Notes under the pieces: generated by a model
Told to the model about the DNA's origin: nothing
Seen by the model: only the letters and a program-made list of their open reading frames with translations
Database searches by the model: none
Translations under genes and position numbers: made by a program
In this document: positions 8,133 through 17,628 of the stretch, piece after piece
Layout: the number at the start of each line of letters is the position of its first letter
How positions within the stretch are numbered: position 1 is the first letter of the stretch
NCBI RefSeq assembly: GCF_900129795.1
Contig: NZ_FQWW01000003.1
Span: forward strand, 496,001-560,000
Reading direction: 5' to 3'
Source of the DNA: Flavobacterium sp. CF108
GTDB taxonomy: Bacteria > Bacteroidota > Bacteroidia > Flavobacteriales > Flavobacteriaceae
Length of the DNA: 64,000 nt

Positions 8133-9725
8133 ATGAAAACTTGGTTAGACAAATGGGAACCGGAAGATGAAGGATTTTGGAATTCTGGCGGAAGTAAAAT
8201 TGCATGGAGAACGTTAACAATAACAACATTAACATTAATATTATCATTTGCCTCTTGGTTTATGATGAGCGTTATAGCCGTTAAATTACCCGGCTTAGGA
8301 TTTAATTTTTCAAAAGACCAGCTTTTTTGGTTAACCGCAATTCCTGGATTAGCGGCCGGATTGCTGCGAATAATTCACACATTTATATTACCCATATTTG
8401 GAACACGTCACGTCGTTTCTTTTGCAACAGCAATTAAATTAATTCCCGTAATAGGAATTGGTTTTGCCGTTATGGATGTAAATACACCTTTTTGGGTATT
8501 TGCTGTTTTAGCATTTACAACAGGTTTTGGAGGAGGCGATTTTTCATCTTACATGCCAAGCACAAGCCTGTTTTTCCCAAAAAGATTAAAAGGAACAGCA
8601 CTGGGAATTCAGGCTGGAATAGGAAATTTTGGTGTTTCGATAGCACAATTTGTAACGCCGCTTATTATAAGTGTCGGAATTTATGGCGCATCAACAGTAT
8701 TTACAAGTATAGATTCTAAAGAAGTCGTAACAGTTCTTCAAATCACAGCTGTAGAAAAACAAAAAGAAGTTTTCACATCACTTGATGCAGAAATTCAAAC
8801 CAAAATACTTTCAAACGTAAAACAAAACGTAGTTGATTCTGTAAGTACAGCAGTACATTCTACAGATAAAACAATTGTTTTTGCTTTATTGCCTGTAAAA
8901 GCAAAAGCCAAAGCAATTGCCAATGCAAATCCAAAACTGGCTGAAAAAATATTAAATCAAATCAGCCCGGAAAATTCAGCAGTTAAAAATACACCAATTT
9001 ATTTGCAGTCAGCGGCATTTTGGTTTGCACCATTTTTAATTCTTTTAGCCATTGTAAGCTGGTTTTATTTGAGAAGCATACCAATGAAAGCTTCTATTAA
9101 AGAACAGCTGGATATATTTTCTAATAAACATACGTGGTATTGCACCATTACTTATGTAATGACTTTTGGAACGTTTGCAGGACTTTCAGCGGCTTTCCCT
9201 CTAATGATTAAATTTTTATACGGAGATTTTCCAAACGCACCAGATCCATTAGTATATGCATTTTACGGTCCGCTAATTGGTTCAGCCAGCCGAATTGCTT
9301 TTGGTTTTGTAGCTGATAAAGTAGGCGGGGCGATATTAACTACCATAACAGGTTTAGGAATTTTGGCAGGAGCCGTAATTCTCGTAACACAAGGATTAGT
9401 AGCGCCAACAAGTATGGATCAGTTTCCTCTTTTTGTAGCTGTAATTCTGGGAATGTTTTTCTTTACCGGAATTGGAAACGCAGGAACCTTTAGACAATAC
9501 CCAATTATTTTTGCCGAAAATCAGCGTCAGGCAGCGGGAGTAATTGGCTGGACAGCCGCAATTGCAGCATTTGGGCCCTTTATATTTTCTAAACTAATTG
9601 GGAATAATATTTCTGCTAATGGTACTGTAAATCAATTTTTTATTGGTGTTTGTTTTTTCACTATATTAGCTACAGGTATCAATTGGTGGTTCTACAATCG
9701 TAAAAATTGTGAGAAACCAAGTTAA
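8133..9725 (+). CDS. NarK-type nitrate/nitrite MFS transporter of a second subfamily
   Basis: 530-residue MFS protein, clearly different from copies 1 and 2. The N-terminus MKTWLDKWEPEDEGFWNSGG-like is the NarK2 type seen with respiratory nitrate reductases (W-x-PE-x-x-FW). Helix motifs: WFMMSVIAVKLPGLGFNF, LTAIPGLAAGLLRI, TGFGGGDFSSYMPSTSLFFP (nitrate signature 1) and FFFTGIGNAGTFRQYPIIF (signature 2). Between helices 6 and 7 there is an extra loop of about 100 residues rich in Ala, Lys and Val, which is unusual. It starts 17 bases after the preceding gene and 28 bases before the next. The pairing of a NarK1-like and a NarK2-like carrier with a Mo reductase fits nitrate import plus nitrite export. 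Confidence 0.9.
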   Translation: MKTWLDKWEPEDEGFWNSGGSKIAWRTLTITTLTLILSFASWFMMSVIAVKLPGLGFNFSKDQLFWLTAIPGLAAGLLRIIHTFILPIFGTRHVVSFATAIKLIPVIGIGFAVMDVNTPFWVFAVLAFTTGFGGGDFSSYMPSTSLFFPKRLKGTALGIQAGIGNFGVSIAQFVTPLIISVGIYGASTVFTSIDSKEVVTVLQITAVEKQKEVFTSLDAEIQTKILSNVKQNVVDSVSTAVHSTDKTIVFALLPVKAKAKAIANANPKLAEKILNQISPENSAVKNTPIYLQSAAFWFAPFLILLAIVSWFYLRSIPMKASIKEQLDIFSNKHTWYCTITYVMTFGTFAGLSAAFPLMIKFLYGDFPNAPDPLVYAFYGPLIGSASRIAFGFVADKVGGAILTTITGLGILAGAVILVTQGLVAPTSMDQFPLFVAVILGMFFFTGIGNAGTFRQYPIIFAENQRQAAGVIGWTAAIAAFGPFIFSKLIGNNISANGTVNQFFIGVCFFTILATGINWWFYNRKNCEKPS

Positions 9726-9753
9726 AAAGTAATCATTAAATTAAAAATTAAGG

Positions 9754-10803
9754 ATGAAAGATAAAACGTACAATACCAAAGCCTTACTTGTTGCGACACT
9801 AGTTTCTATACTTACAATCATACTAGTGTTTTACGGATCAAGACAATTACAAAATTTTGATGCAGCATTAGTTACTTATTTATTCGGAACCGTTTTTGCC
9901 TTCTTCGGAATCGTTTATCGATACACTGTTTGGCTGCAAAGACCTCCAACGTGGATGTATTTTAAAAGAAGTCTTAAATTTCTTTTTACCGGAAAAATAA
10001 TTTCTCATTTATGGTTTCTGGGAAAAGAATCCGTACAAAATATTGTCGTTCAAAAGTTTATATATCCAAGAAGCAAATGGCGCTGGTTTGCCCATTTTTG
10101 CATTGCAATAGGCTGTTTATCGGCTTTTGCTATAACAATCCCGCTTACATTTGGATGGATTCACTTTACACTCGCACCAAATTCAATTTCCATTTACGAA
10201 GCACATTTCTTCGGATTTAAAATGATGGATTTTCAAATAAACTCATTTCTGGCTTTTCTGATTTTTCATGCCTTAAACTGGTCGTCATGGCTAGTAATTA
10301 TTGGATCTGTTTATTATTTAAGAAGAAGATTAACCAATCCCGGATTAATTGCAACCCAAACTTTTGAAGGCGATTTATTGCCATTGATTTTATTAATCGC
10401 CATTTCAGTTACAGGATTATGCCTAACATATTCGTATCAATTCATGAAAGGATTTGCATATGATTTCCTTGCCGTAATTCATGCCGTAACGGTAATCATG
10501 TTTTTGATCTGGATTCCGTTTGGAAAATTCTTTCATATCATTCAGCGTCCGGCGCAAATTGGAGCGCACATTTATAAAAAAGAAGGAATTAAACAAGGAA
10601 TGGCAGTTTGTCCGCATACGGGAGAAGAATTTGCAACCCAGCTTCATATAAACGATTTAAAAATTGTAACCAAAGAACTAGGTTTTGATTTCACCCACGA
10701 AGATGGAACATCTCACCTCGATTTAAGCCCAGAAGGAAAAAGATCCCGCTTAGCTCAAGCACACTTAAAAGCCAGACAAGAAGGCGGAAATTTATTTGGA
10801 TAG
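9754..10803 (+). CDS. Polytopic membrane protein of the nitrate reductase operon (b-type cytochrome candidate)
   Basis: 349 residues. The first about 270 hold several transmembrane helices: TKALLVATLVSILTIILVFY, ALVTYLFGTVFAFFGIVYRY, FAHFCIAIGCLSAFAITIPL, FLAFLIFHALNWSSWLVIIG, LLPLILLIAISVTGLCLTYS, FLAVIHAVTVIMFLIWIPFG. The last about 70 are soluble. His residues lie in or next to helices (WFAHFC, IFHALNW, AVIHAVTV, GKFFHIIQRP), in a pattern like NarI/cytochrome-b membrane anchors that bind haem and oxidise quinol. It lies directly before the Mo subunit and would link it to the quinone pool. The family assignment is by pattern and context; I cannot prove haem binding. Confidence 0.75.
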   Translation: MKDKTYNTKALLVATLVSILTIILVFYGSRQLQNFDAALVTYLFGTVFAFFGIVYRYTVWLQRPPTWMYFKRSLKFLFTGKIISHLWFLGKESVQNIVVQKFIYPRSKWRWFAHFCIAIGCLSAFAITIPLTFGWIHFTLAPNSISIYEAHFFGFKMMDFQINSFLAFLIFHALNWSSWLVIIGSVYYLRRRLTNPGLIATQTFEGDLLPLILLIAISVTGLCLTYSYQFMKGFAYDFLAVIHAVTVIMFLIWIPFGKFFHIIQRPAQIGAHIYKKEGIKQGMAVCPHTGEEFATQLHINDLKIVTKELGFDFTHEDGTSHLDLSPEGKRSRLAQAHLKARQEGGNLFG

Positions 10804-10813
10804 AAAAAAAATA

Positions 10814-10876
10814 GTTTCAAGTTTCAAGTTTCAAGTTCCGCACAGAACGTGAAACTTGAAACCTGAAACTTGAAAC
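10814..10876. repeat. Heptamer repeat forming a long hairpin inside the operon
   Basis: GTTTCAA repeated three times on one side, a short non-repeat centre (TTCCGCACAGAA), then the complementary GAAACTT/GAAACCT units. The two sides can fold into a long stem. It lies between the membrane-protein gene and the Mo subunit gene, so the transcript of this operon should carry the hairpin. Related heptamers lie at 25117-25140, 25325-25363 and 29784-29826. Confidence 0.8.
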
Positions 10877-10896
10877 AAAACAAACAAAAATTAGAC

Positions 10897-13113
10897 ATGG
10901 CAAAACTACCCGTATCAACTGAAAAAATAATTGAAGCATTTGGTCCACATCTAAACTATGCACCAGTAGATGGTTATGATGGAAGAGATGAACCAGATGA
11001 CGTCGTAAAAACACATTGCTGTTTTTGCGGAATGCAGTGTGGAATTCAGTTATTGGTTAAAGAAAATAAAGTAGTAGGTTTTGAACCGTGGATGGAATTT
11101 CCTTTTAATGAAGGACGTTTGTGTCCAAAAGGCGTTCAAAGGTATCTTCAAAATAATCACCCGGACAGACTTTTACATCCGATACAAAGAGTAGAAGGAA
11201 AAGGTTTTGAAAAAGTTTCATGGGATGATGCGATGGATAAAACGATTTCTGAAATAAAAAGAATTCAGGAAAAATACGGAAAACATGCATTCTCGATGTT
11301 ATCTGGAGTTTCATTAACCAATGAAAAAAGTTATTTAGTTGGAAAATTTGCCCGTGTCGCTTTAAAAACAAGAAACCTCGATTACAACGGAAGACTTTGT
11401 ATGGTAAGCGCCGGAGCCGGAAATAAAAAAGCATTTGGTTTAGACAGAGCTTCAAACAATTATTCTGATTTAGAATATGCCGAAGTTATCATTGTAACCG
11501 GAGCTAATATCAGCGAAACTTTCCCAACCTTAACACATTGGATTTGGAAAGCCAGAGATCGCGGTGCAAAATTAATTGTAATTGATCCGAGAATGATTCC
11601 GCTTGCCAGAACAGCCGATATTCACTTAGATGTAAAACCCGGAACAGATTCTGCTTTATACGGCGCAATGCTAAAATATTTAGTAGATCATGATATGCTG
11701 GATCACGATTTTATTGATAATTATACATCAGGATTTCAGGAAACAATTGACGCCGTAAAAGATTATACTTTAGAATGGGCAGAAGAAGTTACCGGAATTG
11801 ATAAAGAAAAAATAAAAGCCGCCGCCGAATTATGGGGAAAAGCAAAAACAAGCTTTTTACTCCACGCGCGCGGAATAGAACATCACTCAAAAGGTGTTGA
11901 TAATGTTTTAGGCTGTATCAATCTTGTTTTGGCAACAGGAAGAATTGGAAAACCTTATTGTGGTTATGGAACCATAACTGGACAAGGAAACGGTCAGGGT
12001 GGAAGAGAACACGGTCATAAATGTGATCAATTGCCCGGAAACAGAGATATTGAAAATCCTGAACACAGAAAATACATATCAGAAGTTTGGGGAATCGACG
12101 AAAAAGATTTACCCGGAAAAGGACTTACCGCTTATGAAATTATTGAAGCCATTCACAGAGACGAAATTAAAGGATTAATTTCCATTTGTTTCAATCCGCT
12201 GGTTTCTCTTCCAAATAATAATTATGTGCGTTCTGCATTAGAAAAATTAGAGTTTTACGTTTGTATTGATTTCTTTTTGAATGAAACTGCGCGTCATGCT
12301 GATATTGTTTTGGCAGGTTCTTTACAGGAAGAAGAAGAAGGAACAACAACTTCTGCAGAAGGAAGAGTAATCAGAATCAGACAAGCGGTTACGCCTCCGG
12401 GAGAAGCCAGAACCGATACTTCAATTTTATTAGAAATAGCTAAAAGATTAGGCGAAGAAGATAAATTTACTTACGATAACAGCGAACAAATTTTCAACGA
12501 ATTGCGTGTCGCTTCAAAAGGCGGAACAGCAGATTATTTCGGAATTACGTATAAAAAAGTTGAAGATAATATGGGCGTTTTTTGGCCTTGTCCAACAGAA
12601 GATCATCCGGGAACGCCAAGATTATGGGAAGATAAAAAGTTTAAAACACCAGACGGAAAAGCACATTTTAATCCCGCACCATACAAACTTCCGGGCGAAG
12701 TTACCGATGAAGAATATCCAATAACCTTAACAACAGGCCGTGTTGTTTCGCAATATTTAAGTGGAACTCAAACACGCCGAATAGGAAAACTGGTAGATCA
12801 GTTTCCAGAACCTATGTTAGAAATTCACCCTGAATTAGCTGCGAAATACGGAATCAAACAAAGAGAATTAGTAAGAGTAGCAACAAGAAGAGGCGAAGGA
12901 ATTTTCCCTGCCAATATTGTAGAAACCATTAGAAAAGATACCGTTTTTATTCCGTATCACTGGCCGGGACACAAATCAGCCAATCAATTAACACCGGGAA
13001 CTTTAGATCCAATTTCGAAAATTCCAGAGTTTAAAGTCTGCGCCTGTTTATTAGATCCGCAGGGAAAAATAGCGCCGCCAGCCAAAGAATCGGAAGCGTA
13101 TGCAAGTGTTTAA
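10897..13113 (+). CDS. Molybdopterin (bis-MGD) oxidoreductase, NarB/NasA-like nitrate reductase catalytic subunit
   Basis: 738 residues from the ATG at 10897 (a TTG at 10870 lies in repeat sequence). The N-terminal [4Fe-4S] motif is C-F-C-G-M-Q-C with the fourth Cys in GRLCPKG. The likely Mo ligand is the Cys in [18 protein letters not shown], where assimilatory nitrate reductases carry RLCM. MGD-binding stretches include [18 protein letters not shown] and [18 protein letters not shown]. The C-terminal molydop-binding domain starts near [17 protein letters not shown]. No TAT signal is present, so it is predicted to be cytoplasmic. The operon supplies a membrane protein, a four-cluster ferredoxin and a Rieske protein, which is not the canonical NarGHI or NapAB set. 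Nitrate as substrate is inferred from the transporters around it. Confidence 0.88.
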   Translation: MAKLPVSTEKIIEAFGPHLNYAPVDGYDGRDEPDDVVKTHCCFCGMQCGIQLLVKENKVVGFEPWMEFPFNEGRLCPKGVQRYLQNNHPDRLLHPIQRVEGKGFEKVSWDDAMDKTISEIKRIQEKYGKHAFSMLSGVSLTNEKSYLVGKFARVALKTRNLDYNGRLCMVSAGAGNKKAFGLDRASNNYSDLEYAEVIIVTGANISETFPTLTHWIWKARDRGAKLIVIDPRMIPLARTADIHLDVKPGTDSALYGAMLKYLVDHDMLDHDFIDNYTSGFQETIDAVKDYTLEWAEEVTGIDKEKIKAAAELWGKAKTSFLLHARGIEHHSKGVDNVLGCINLVLATGRIGKPYCGYGTITGQGNGQGGREHGHKCDQLPGNRDIENPEHRKYISEVWGIDEKDLPGKGLTAYEIIEAIHRDEIKGLISICFNPLVSLPNNNYVRSALEKLEFYVCIDFFLNETARHADIVLAGSLQEEEEGTTTSAEGRVIRIRQAVTPPGEARTDTSILLEIAKRLGEEDKFTYDNSEQIFNELRVASKGGTADYFGITYKKVEDNMGVFWPCPTEDHPGTPRLWEDKKFKTPDGKAHFNPAPYKLPGEVTDEEYPITLTTGRVVSQYLSGTQTRRIGKLVDQFPEPMLEIHPELAAKYGIKQRELVRVATRRGEGIFPANIVETIRKDTVFIPYHWPGHKSANQLTPGTLDPISKIPEFKVCACLLDPQGKIAPPAKESEAYASV

Positions 13114-13131
13114 TCTATATAAAAGGAAGTT

Positions 13132-13701
13132 ATGAATTTGACCAATTTTAATACAAACGAAGAGTTTTTTGTAGATATGCAGCGCTGTATTGGCTGTAAA
13201 GCCTGTGAAATGGCCTGTGCCGAATGTGAAACCAACGGCCAGCAAACTTTAATAAGCGTAAATTATGTAGATCGTTCGTCGACAATTCAAACCACAGTTC
13301 AGGTTTGTATGCACTGCGAAGATCCGGTTTGCGCCAATGTCTGCCCTGCCGATGCCATTTCGCAAGACGAATTTGGTATAGTACATACTGCAAATACGGA
13401 AAGATGTATAGGATGTTCGAACTGCGTTATGGCTTGTCCTTTTGGAGTGCCGAAGAAAGTCGAAGAATACGATTTGATGATGAAATGCACGATGTGTTAC
13501 GACAGAACAAGCGTAGGCAAAAAACCAATGTGTGCTACAGTTTGTCCAAGTGGAGCGTTGTTTTACGGAACAAGAGAACAAATCGAAGAAATGAGACCAA
13601 ATAGTACGCCAATAAACAACTTTATTTTTGGACAGGAAAAAGTCAAAACAAAAGTCAATATCATGATGCCAAAAGGCAGTACAGAATTAAGAATTTATTA
13701 A
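13132..13701 (+). CDS. Four-cluster ferredoxin-type electron-transfer subunit
   Basis: 189 residues with four groups of cysteines: [40 protein letters not shown] and [21 protein letters not shown]. This is the NarH/DmsB-like arrangement that wires four iron-sulfur clusters between a membrane donor and a Mo subunit. The start ATG is 18 bases after the preceding stop, and the next gene follows after 9 bases, so the genes are cotranscribed. No signal peptide is visible, consistent with a cytoplasmic site beside the Mo subunit. Confidence 0.9.
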   Translation: MNLTNFNTNEEFFVDMQRCIGCKACEMACAECETNGQQTLISVNYVDRSSTIQTTVQVCMHCEDPVCANVCPADAISQDEFGIVHTANTERCIGCSNCVMACPFGVPKKVEEYDLMMKCTMCYDRTSVGKKPMCATVCPSGALFYGTREQIEEMRPNSTPINNFIFGQEKVKTKVNIMMPKGSTELRIY

Positions 13702-13710
13702 ACCAGAATC

Positions 13711-14223
13711 ATGTCAAAAGAAGATAATTTAAATCAAAACTGGAAAAAAGATTTCCCCATAAAAAAACAGGAATCAACTCAGGTCAGCCGACGCGATTTT
13801 GCTAAATTCCTGACTTTTGTTTCCGGCGGATTAATGGTTGGAAGCGGATTTGTAACCGCAAAAGCCTTTTTATTACCGAAAGAAGAAGTACAAGGCGAAC
13901 ATTTTATCTGCAATAAAGAAGATGTTCCCGTAGGCGGAACTCGCGGTTTTGTTTTAGAAGGAAGTACAATTCCGTATATATTAATTCATTTAGAAAGCGG
14001 TGAATTTAGAGCTTACGAACAAAAATGTACGCATCTTTCGTGTTCCGTATTTTACAAACCCGGAACCGGAATAATTCATTGTCCTTGTCATGAAGGTTCT
14101 TTTGATGCCATGACAGGTGATGTGCTTGCAGGTCCGCCGCCAAGAGCTTTACCACAGTTAGAAGTGATATTTAAAGAAAATGCTGTTTTTGTAAAAGCAA
14201 TGATAGAAAAAAAAGACAGCTAA
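13711..14223 (+). CDS. TAT-exported Rieske [2Fe-2S] protein
   Basis: 170 residues. Residues about 27-55 hold a twin-arginine signal (SRRDFAKFLTF followed by a hydrophobic GGLMVGSGFVTAKAF), so the domain would sit outside the cytoplasmic membrane, possibly anchored by the uncleaved helix. The Rieske ligands are CTHLSC and CPCH, followed by GDVLAGPPPRALPQL, a typical Rieske ending. In the operon it would pass electrons between quinol and the membrane protein or an external partner. A periplasmic Rieske protein with a Mo subunit lacking any TAT signal is an unexpected topology, unless the Mo subunit is co-exported. Confidence 0.9.
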   Translation: MSKEDNLNQNWKKDFPIKKQESTQVSRRDFAKFLTFVSGGLMVGSGFVTAKAFLLPKEEVQGEHFICNKEDVPVGGTRGFVLEGSTIPYILIHLESGEFRAYEQKCTHLSCSVFYKPGTGIIHCPCHEGSFDAMTGDVLAGPPPRALPQLEVIFKENAVFVKAMIEKKDS

Positions 14224-14247
14224 ACTGTATAATTAAAATTTATAAAT

Positions 14248-14496
14248 ATGAGTACTTTTAGACGAAGCCAAAATCGCGCTAACCCTAATAAGCTGAACAA
14301 TATACTTTCGACACTTATTTTTATTCTGATTTTAAACGTCAGCATTCAAATCTGGCTTTTATATGCATCCTTAAATAATGCATTAGAAAATAACAAGGAA
14401 ATATTAATTCCTGCCTTTATAGCTTCTGCGATACTATTTTTTATTGGTTTTGCATGGTTATATTACCTTCCAAAAGGTAATTTTAAAAGAAAGTAA
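14248..14496 (+). CDS. Small two-helix membrane protein of the reductase operon
   Basis: 82 residues. A basic N-terminus (FRRSQNRANPNK) is followed by two transmembrane helices, ILSTLIFILILNVSIQIWLL and ILIPAFIASAILFFIGFAWL, and a short basic tail (PKGNFKRK). It begins 24 bases after the Rieske gene and is the last gene of the operon. I associate such proteins with Rieske/Mo operons (I believe a DUF6755-type family, recalled and not checked). Likely an assembly or anchoring subunit; no catalytic residues are visible. Confidence 0.65.
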   Translation: MSTFRRSQNRANPNKLNNILSTLIFILILNVSIQIWLLYASLNNALENNKEILIPAFIASAILFFIGFAWLYYLPKGNFKRK

Positions 14497-14585
14497 ATCA
14501 AACACTTCAACTTTAAAAGCTATTTGATTTTTTCGCTCGGTATTTAAAAGAATTAAGCTAAATTTATATTTTTAAAAAATTTAGG

Positions 14586-14624
14586 TACTTAATTGATTTA
14601 ACTAAGTAAAAATACTTATATTTG
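14586..14624 (+). promoter_or_regulatory. moeA promoter with paired TAAGTA / TACTTA boxes
   Basis: TAAGTA (14603-14608) and TACTTA (14613-14618) are exactly 10 bases apart. The second box runs into an exact -7 element TATATTTG (14617-14624). A further TACTTA lies at 14586-14591. The same arrangement precedes the nitrate reductase fusion, nirB and others in this window. The expected transcript start is about 14630, giving a leader of about 30 bases. Confidence 0.75.
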
Positions 14625-14658
14625 TAATAAGTATTTTTTGCTTGTAAAAATAACACGA

Positions 14659-15831
14659 ATGATTAAAGTAGAAGATGCTATAGCGATTATTGAGGCGAAC
14701 AGCAAAAAAATGCCCACAAAGCTAATTCCGGTTAGCAAAGCGTTAGGATATGTTTTGGCAGAAAAAGTAATTTCGCCAATCGACATGCCGCCGTTTCGTC
14801 AGTCAGCAATGGATGGATATGCATTTACGCACAGTATTCGACATCAATACGATATTATTGGAACTTCGCAGGCTGGAGATCATTCAAACATAAAGCTAAA
14901 AAATACAGAAGCAATTCGAATATTTACAGGCGCTTTTGTTCCCGATAATGCAGATACAGTTGTAATGCAGGAACATGTAATGGCAAATAAAGATTCAATT
15001 TTGATTGCCACAATGCCTGAAAAATTGTCAAACGTTCGTCCAAAAGGAGAACAAATTGCGAAAGATGAAGTAGTTTTTGAAGCCAATACTTTAATCACGC
15101 CCGCAGCAATTGGATTTCTGGCTTGTTTAGGAATCACAGAAGTTGAGGTTTACAAAAAACCGAAAGTGGCCATTTTAGTTACCGGAAACGAATTAGTACA
15201 ACCGGGGAAAAAGCTTAAAAAAGGAAAAATTTTCGAAAGTAATTCATTTATGCTGGAAGCGGCTCTTGAAACTATCGGAATCAAAAAAACAAAAGTTTAC
15301 AGAGTAAAGGATAATTTAAAAGCGACAAAAAATGCGCTTAAAAGTATTCTGAAAAAATACGATGTCGTTTTAATTTCCGGTGGAATTTCAGTTGGAGATT
15401 ATGATTTTGTAAAAGAAGCTTTATTGCAAAACGGTGTTCAGGAATTGTTTTATAAAATCAATCAAAGACCCGGAAAACCAATGTTTTTTGGCTCAAAAAA
15501 TGAAACTTTAGTTTTTGCATTACCTGGAAATCCAGCTTCATCGCTGACGAATTTTTACATTTATGTTTCGCCCGCAATTAAAAACAAATTAGGATTTTCG
15601 GAAATTCATAAAACAAAAGTAGTTCGAAAATTAAATTCGGATATTAAGAATACGACAGGAAAAACATTATTCTTAAAAGCAAAATACGACGAAACAAAAG
15701 TCACCGTTCTCGACGGACAAAGTTCTGCAATGCTCAACACTTTTGCCGTTGCCAACAGTTTACTTATTGTACCGGAAGATATTCAGGAATATAAAAAAGG
15801 ACAATTAGTAACGTTATTGCCGATAGATTAA
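14659..15831 (+). CDS. moeA: Molybdopterin molybdotransferase MoeA
   Basis: Inserts molybdate into adenylated molybdopterin in the last step of Mo-cofactor synthesis, in the cytoplasm. 390 residues from the ATG at 14659; a TTG at 14638 is in frame but lies almost on the predicted transcription start. Family motifs: MPPFRQSAMDGYAF near residues 50-65, RIFTGAFVPDNADTVVMQEH, ILVTGNELVQPGKKL and ISGGISVGDYDFVKEAL, then FALPGNPASSLTNFYI. Length fits MoeA (about 400). It is the first of the cofactor genes and has its own promoter with the TAAGTA/TACTTA operator, so cofactor supply appears to be coupled to nitrate control. Confidence 0.96.
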   Translation: MIKVEDAIAIIEANSKKMPTKLIPVSKALGYVLAEKVISPIDMPPFRQSAMDGYAFTHSIRHQYDIIGTSQAGDHSNIKLKNTEAIRIFTGAFVPDNADTVVMQEHVMANKDSILIATMPEKLSNVRPKGEQIAKDEVVFEANTLITPAAIGFLACLGITEVEVYKKPKVAILVTGNELVQPGKKLKKGKIFESNSFMLEAALETIGIKKTKVYRVKDNLKATKNALKSILKKYDVVLISGGISVGDYDFVKEALLQNGVQELFYKINQRPGKPMFFGSKNETLVFALPGNPASSLTNFYIYVSPAIKNKLGFSEIHKTKVVRKLNSDIKNTTGKTLFLKAKYDETKVTVLDGQSSAMLNTFAVANSLLIVPEDIQEYKKGQLVTLLPID

Positions 15832-15835
15832 GAAA

Positions 15836-15885
15836 TTTTAGATTTTAGATTTTAGATTTTAGATTGTTGATTTTAGATTTTTAGA
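15836..15885. repeat. Heptamer repeat TTTTAGA
   Basis: Four to six tandem or near-tandem copies of a 7-base unit TTTTAGA directly after the moeA stop codon. A complementary array (TCTAAAA units) lies at 33906-33936 before the ABC ATPase gene. No coding content. Confidence 0.75.
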
Positions 15886-16008
15886 AAATAGAATAAAGAG
15901 TATAGAAAATAGATTTTTGGGATTAAGGATGAAAAGCAGTATGTAATATAAAACATACAGCTTGGCAACTTGAAACCTGAAACAAAGAAAACTTGAAACA
16001 AAAAAATA

Positions 16009-16755
16009 ATGAACCTATTAAGTTCCGAAAATATAGTACTATTCAGTTTTGCACTAATCGTTATTGCGTTTTTATATTCTAGTGTTGGTCATGGCGGTGC
16101 TTCTGGATATTTGGCATTGATGAGCATTTTTGCTTTCCCAATTTCGATTATGAAACCATCGGCTTTGTTATTGAATTTGTTTGTTTCGAGTATATCATTT
16201 TTGTTTTATTATCGAAAGAATTATTTCAAACCAAAGCTTTTTTATCCGTTTGCCATTGCCTCAATTCCGGCAGCATTTATTGGCGGTTTTATAACTTTAG
16301 ATAATGCGATTTATAAAATAGTTTTAGGAATTGTATTGGTTTTCGCAGCATTGAGATTGTTTGGAGTATTTAATTTTAAAGAAAAAGAAGAAGTAAAAGT
16401 CAATCTCCCAATTGCATTGGTAATTGGTTTTGCGATAGGTTTATTGTCAGGAATGTTAGGAATTGGCGGCGGAATTATCCTGAGTCCGATTTTATTGTTT
16501 TTAGGATGGGCATCAGTAAAAGAATCGGCAGCGGTTTCGAGTTTATTCATTTTTGTGAATTCAACTGCAGGAATGTTAGGATTCTTTTTAGGAGGAAAAA
16601 CAATCCCGATGGAAAGTTTTTACTTAGTTCCAATTGCAGTTGTAGGAGGAATGTTAGGTGGATTTTACGGAAGTGGTTCTTTCTCCAACAGAACATTAAA
16701 AATGGTTTTAGGAACGGTTATTTTGATGGCAAGCGTCAAATTGATTTTTCCTTGA
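16009..16755 (+). CDS. TauE/SafE-family anion exporter
   Basis: 248-residue inner-membrane protein with about eight hydrophobic segments and two internal repeats. The N-terminal SSVGHGGASGYLALMSIFAF and the central GLLSGMLGIGGGIILSPILLF are the family's Gly-rich signature. Members move sulfite, organosulfonates or other small anions. It lies between moeA and mobA, so a role in handling sulfur for cofactor synthesis, or in exporting sulfite or nitrite-like anions, is possible but unproven. It is flanked on both sides by repeat-rich gaps, so it may be transcribed alone. Confidence 0.88.
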   Translation: MNLLSSENIVLFSFALIVIAFLYSSVGHGGASGYLALMSIFAFPISIMKPSALLLNLFVSSISFLFYYRKNYFKPKLFYPFAIASIPAAFIGGFITLDNAIYKIVLGIVLVFAALRLFGVFNFKEKEEVKVNLPIALVIGFAIGLLSGMLGIGGGIILSPILLFLGWASVKESAAVSSLFIFVNSTAGMLGFFLGGKTIPMESFYLVPIAVVGGMLGGFYGSGSFSNRTLKMVLGTVILMASVKLIFP

Positions 16756-16842
16756 AAATATTAAATTAGAATTAACCGCAAAGTACGCAAGGTTTTGTAA
16801 AAGCGGTTAATAGAAATAGTAAAGTTAAGTTCGCAAAACTTT

Positions 16843-17015
16843 GCCACAGATTTCACAGATTTAAAGGATTTTTATTTGCCACGAATTGCACGAATTATCA
16901 CAAATTTTTATTCGCAAAATCAAAAAATTAATTCGTGGAAATTTGTGTAATTCGTGGCAAAAGAATCAAGACAAAGCATTTTAAAATAATCTGTTTAATC
17001 TGTGAAATCTGTGGC
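16843..17015. repeat. Nested inverted repeat (GCCACAGATT / GCCACGAATT type)
   Basis: The outer arms are GCCACAGATTTCACAGATT near 16843 and its complement ending at 17015. The inner arms are GCCACGAATTGCACGAATT near 16879 and its complement near 16930-16960. The same family occurs at 19741-19912, 44411-44602, 53245-53340 and 58639-58735. This is a dispersed non-coding element of unknown role, always between genes. Confidence 0.85.
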
Positions 17016-17050
17016 AGAATAAATAAAAGAAAACCTGAAACAAAAAAGAT

Positions 17051-17623
17051 ATGGAAACATTAACAACATTTATTCTTTGCGGTGGAAAAAGCTCCAGAAT
17101 GCAGTCTGAAAAAGGATTAGTGCTGTTTCAGGAAAAACCATTTATCGAACATATAATTAAGGCGATTTTGCCCATTACAGAACAAATAAAACTGATTACG
17201 GCATCAAAAGAATACGATTATCTGCCGTATGAAAAAATACCGGATATTATTTCAGATAAAGGTCCTTTAGGCGGAATTTATACCGCTTTATCCTATTCTG
17301 AAACCGAATTTAATTTGATTTTAAGCTGTGATATTCCGTTGATTTCAACCGAATTGTTAAGCGAATTAATTTCAAAACATACAGAAGAAGCCGGAATAAC
17401 CGTTTTTGCTTCAGAAAGTAAAACGCATCCATTAATTGGGATTTATTCAAAAAAAATTGTTCCGATTATTAAAAATGCGATTGATTCAGATGAATTAAAA
17501 ATGATGGATTTATTGGCTAAAGTGCCGCATCAAATTTTGAATATAGAAGAAAGTGAAAACTTTCATTTGACGAATATTAATTCGGCCGACGAATTAAATG
17601 ACCTGAATATCAATTTAAGTTAA
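17051..17623 (+). CDS. mobA: Molybdenum cofactor guanylyltransferase MobA
   Basis: Transfers GMP to Mo-molybdopterin, forming MGD for both bis-MGD reductases in this window. 190 residues. The nucleotide-binding start LTTFILCGGKSSRMQSEKG contains the LxGGxSxRMGxDK-like motif (here with GGKSSRMQSEKG). KGPLGGIYTAL and ILSCDIPLIS (metal-binding CD) follow. Length is typical (about 190). The next gene begins 5 bases after its stop, so mobA, the SUMT gene, moaD and moeB form a tight transcription unit. Confidence 0.94.
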   Translation: METLTTFILCGGKSSRMQSEKGLVLFQEKPFIEHIIKAILPITEQIKLITASKEYDYLPYEKIPDIISDKGPLGGIYTALSYSETEFNLILSCDIPLISTELLSELISKHTEEAGITVFASESKTHPLIGIYSKKIVPIIKNAIDSDELKMMDLLAKVPHQILNIEESENFHLTNINSADELNDLNINLS

Positions 17624-17628
17624 AGATT

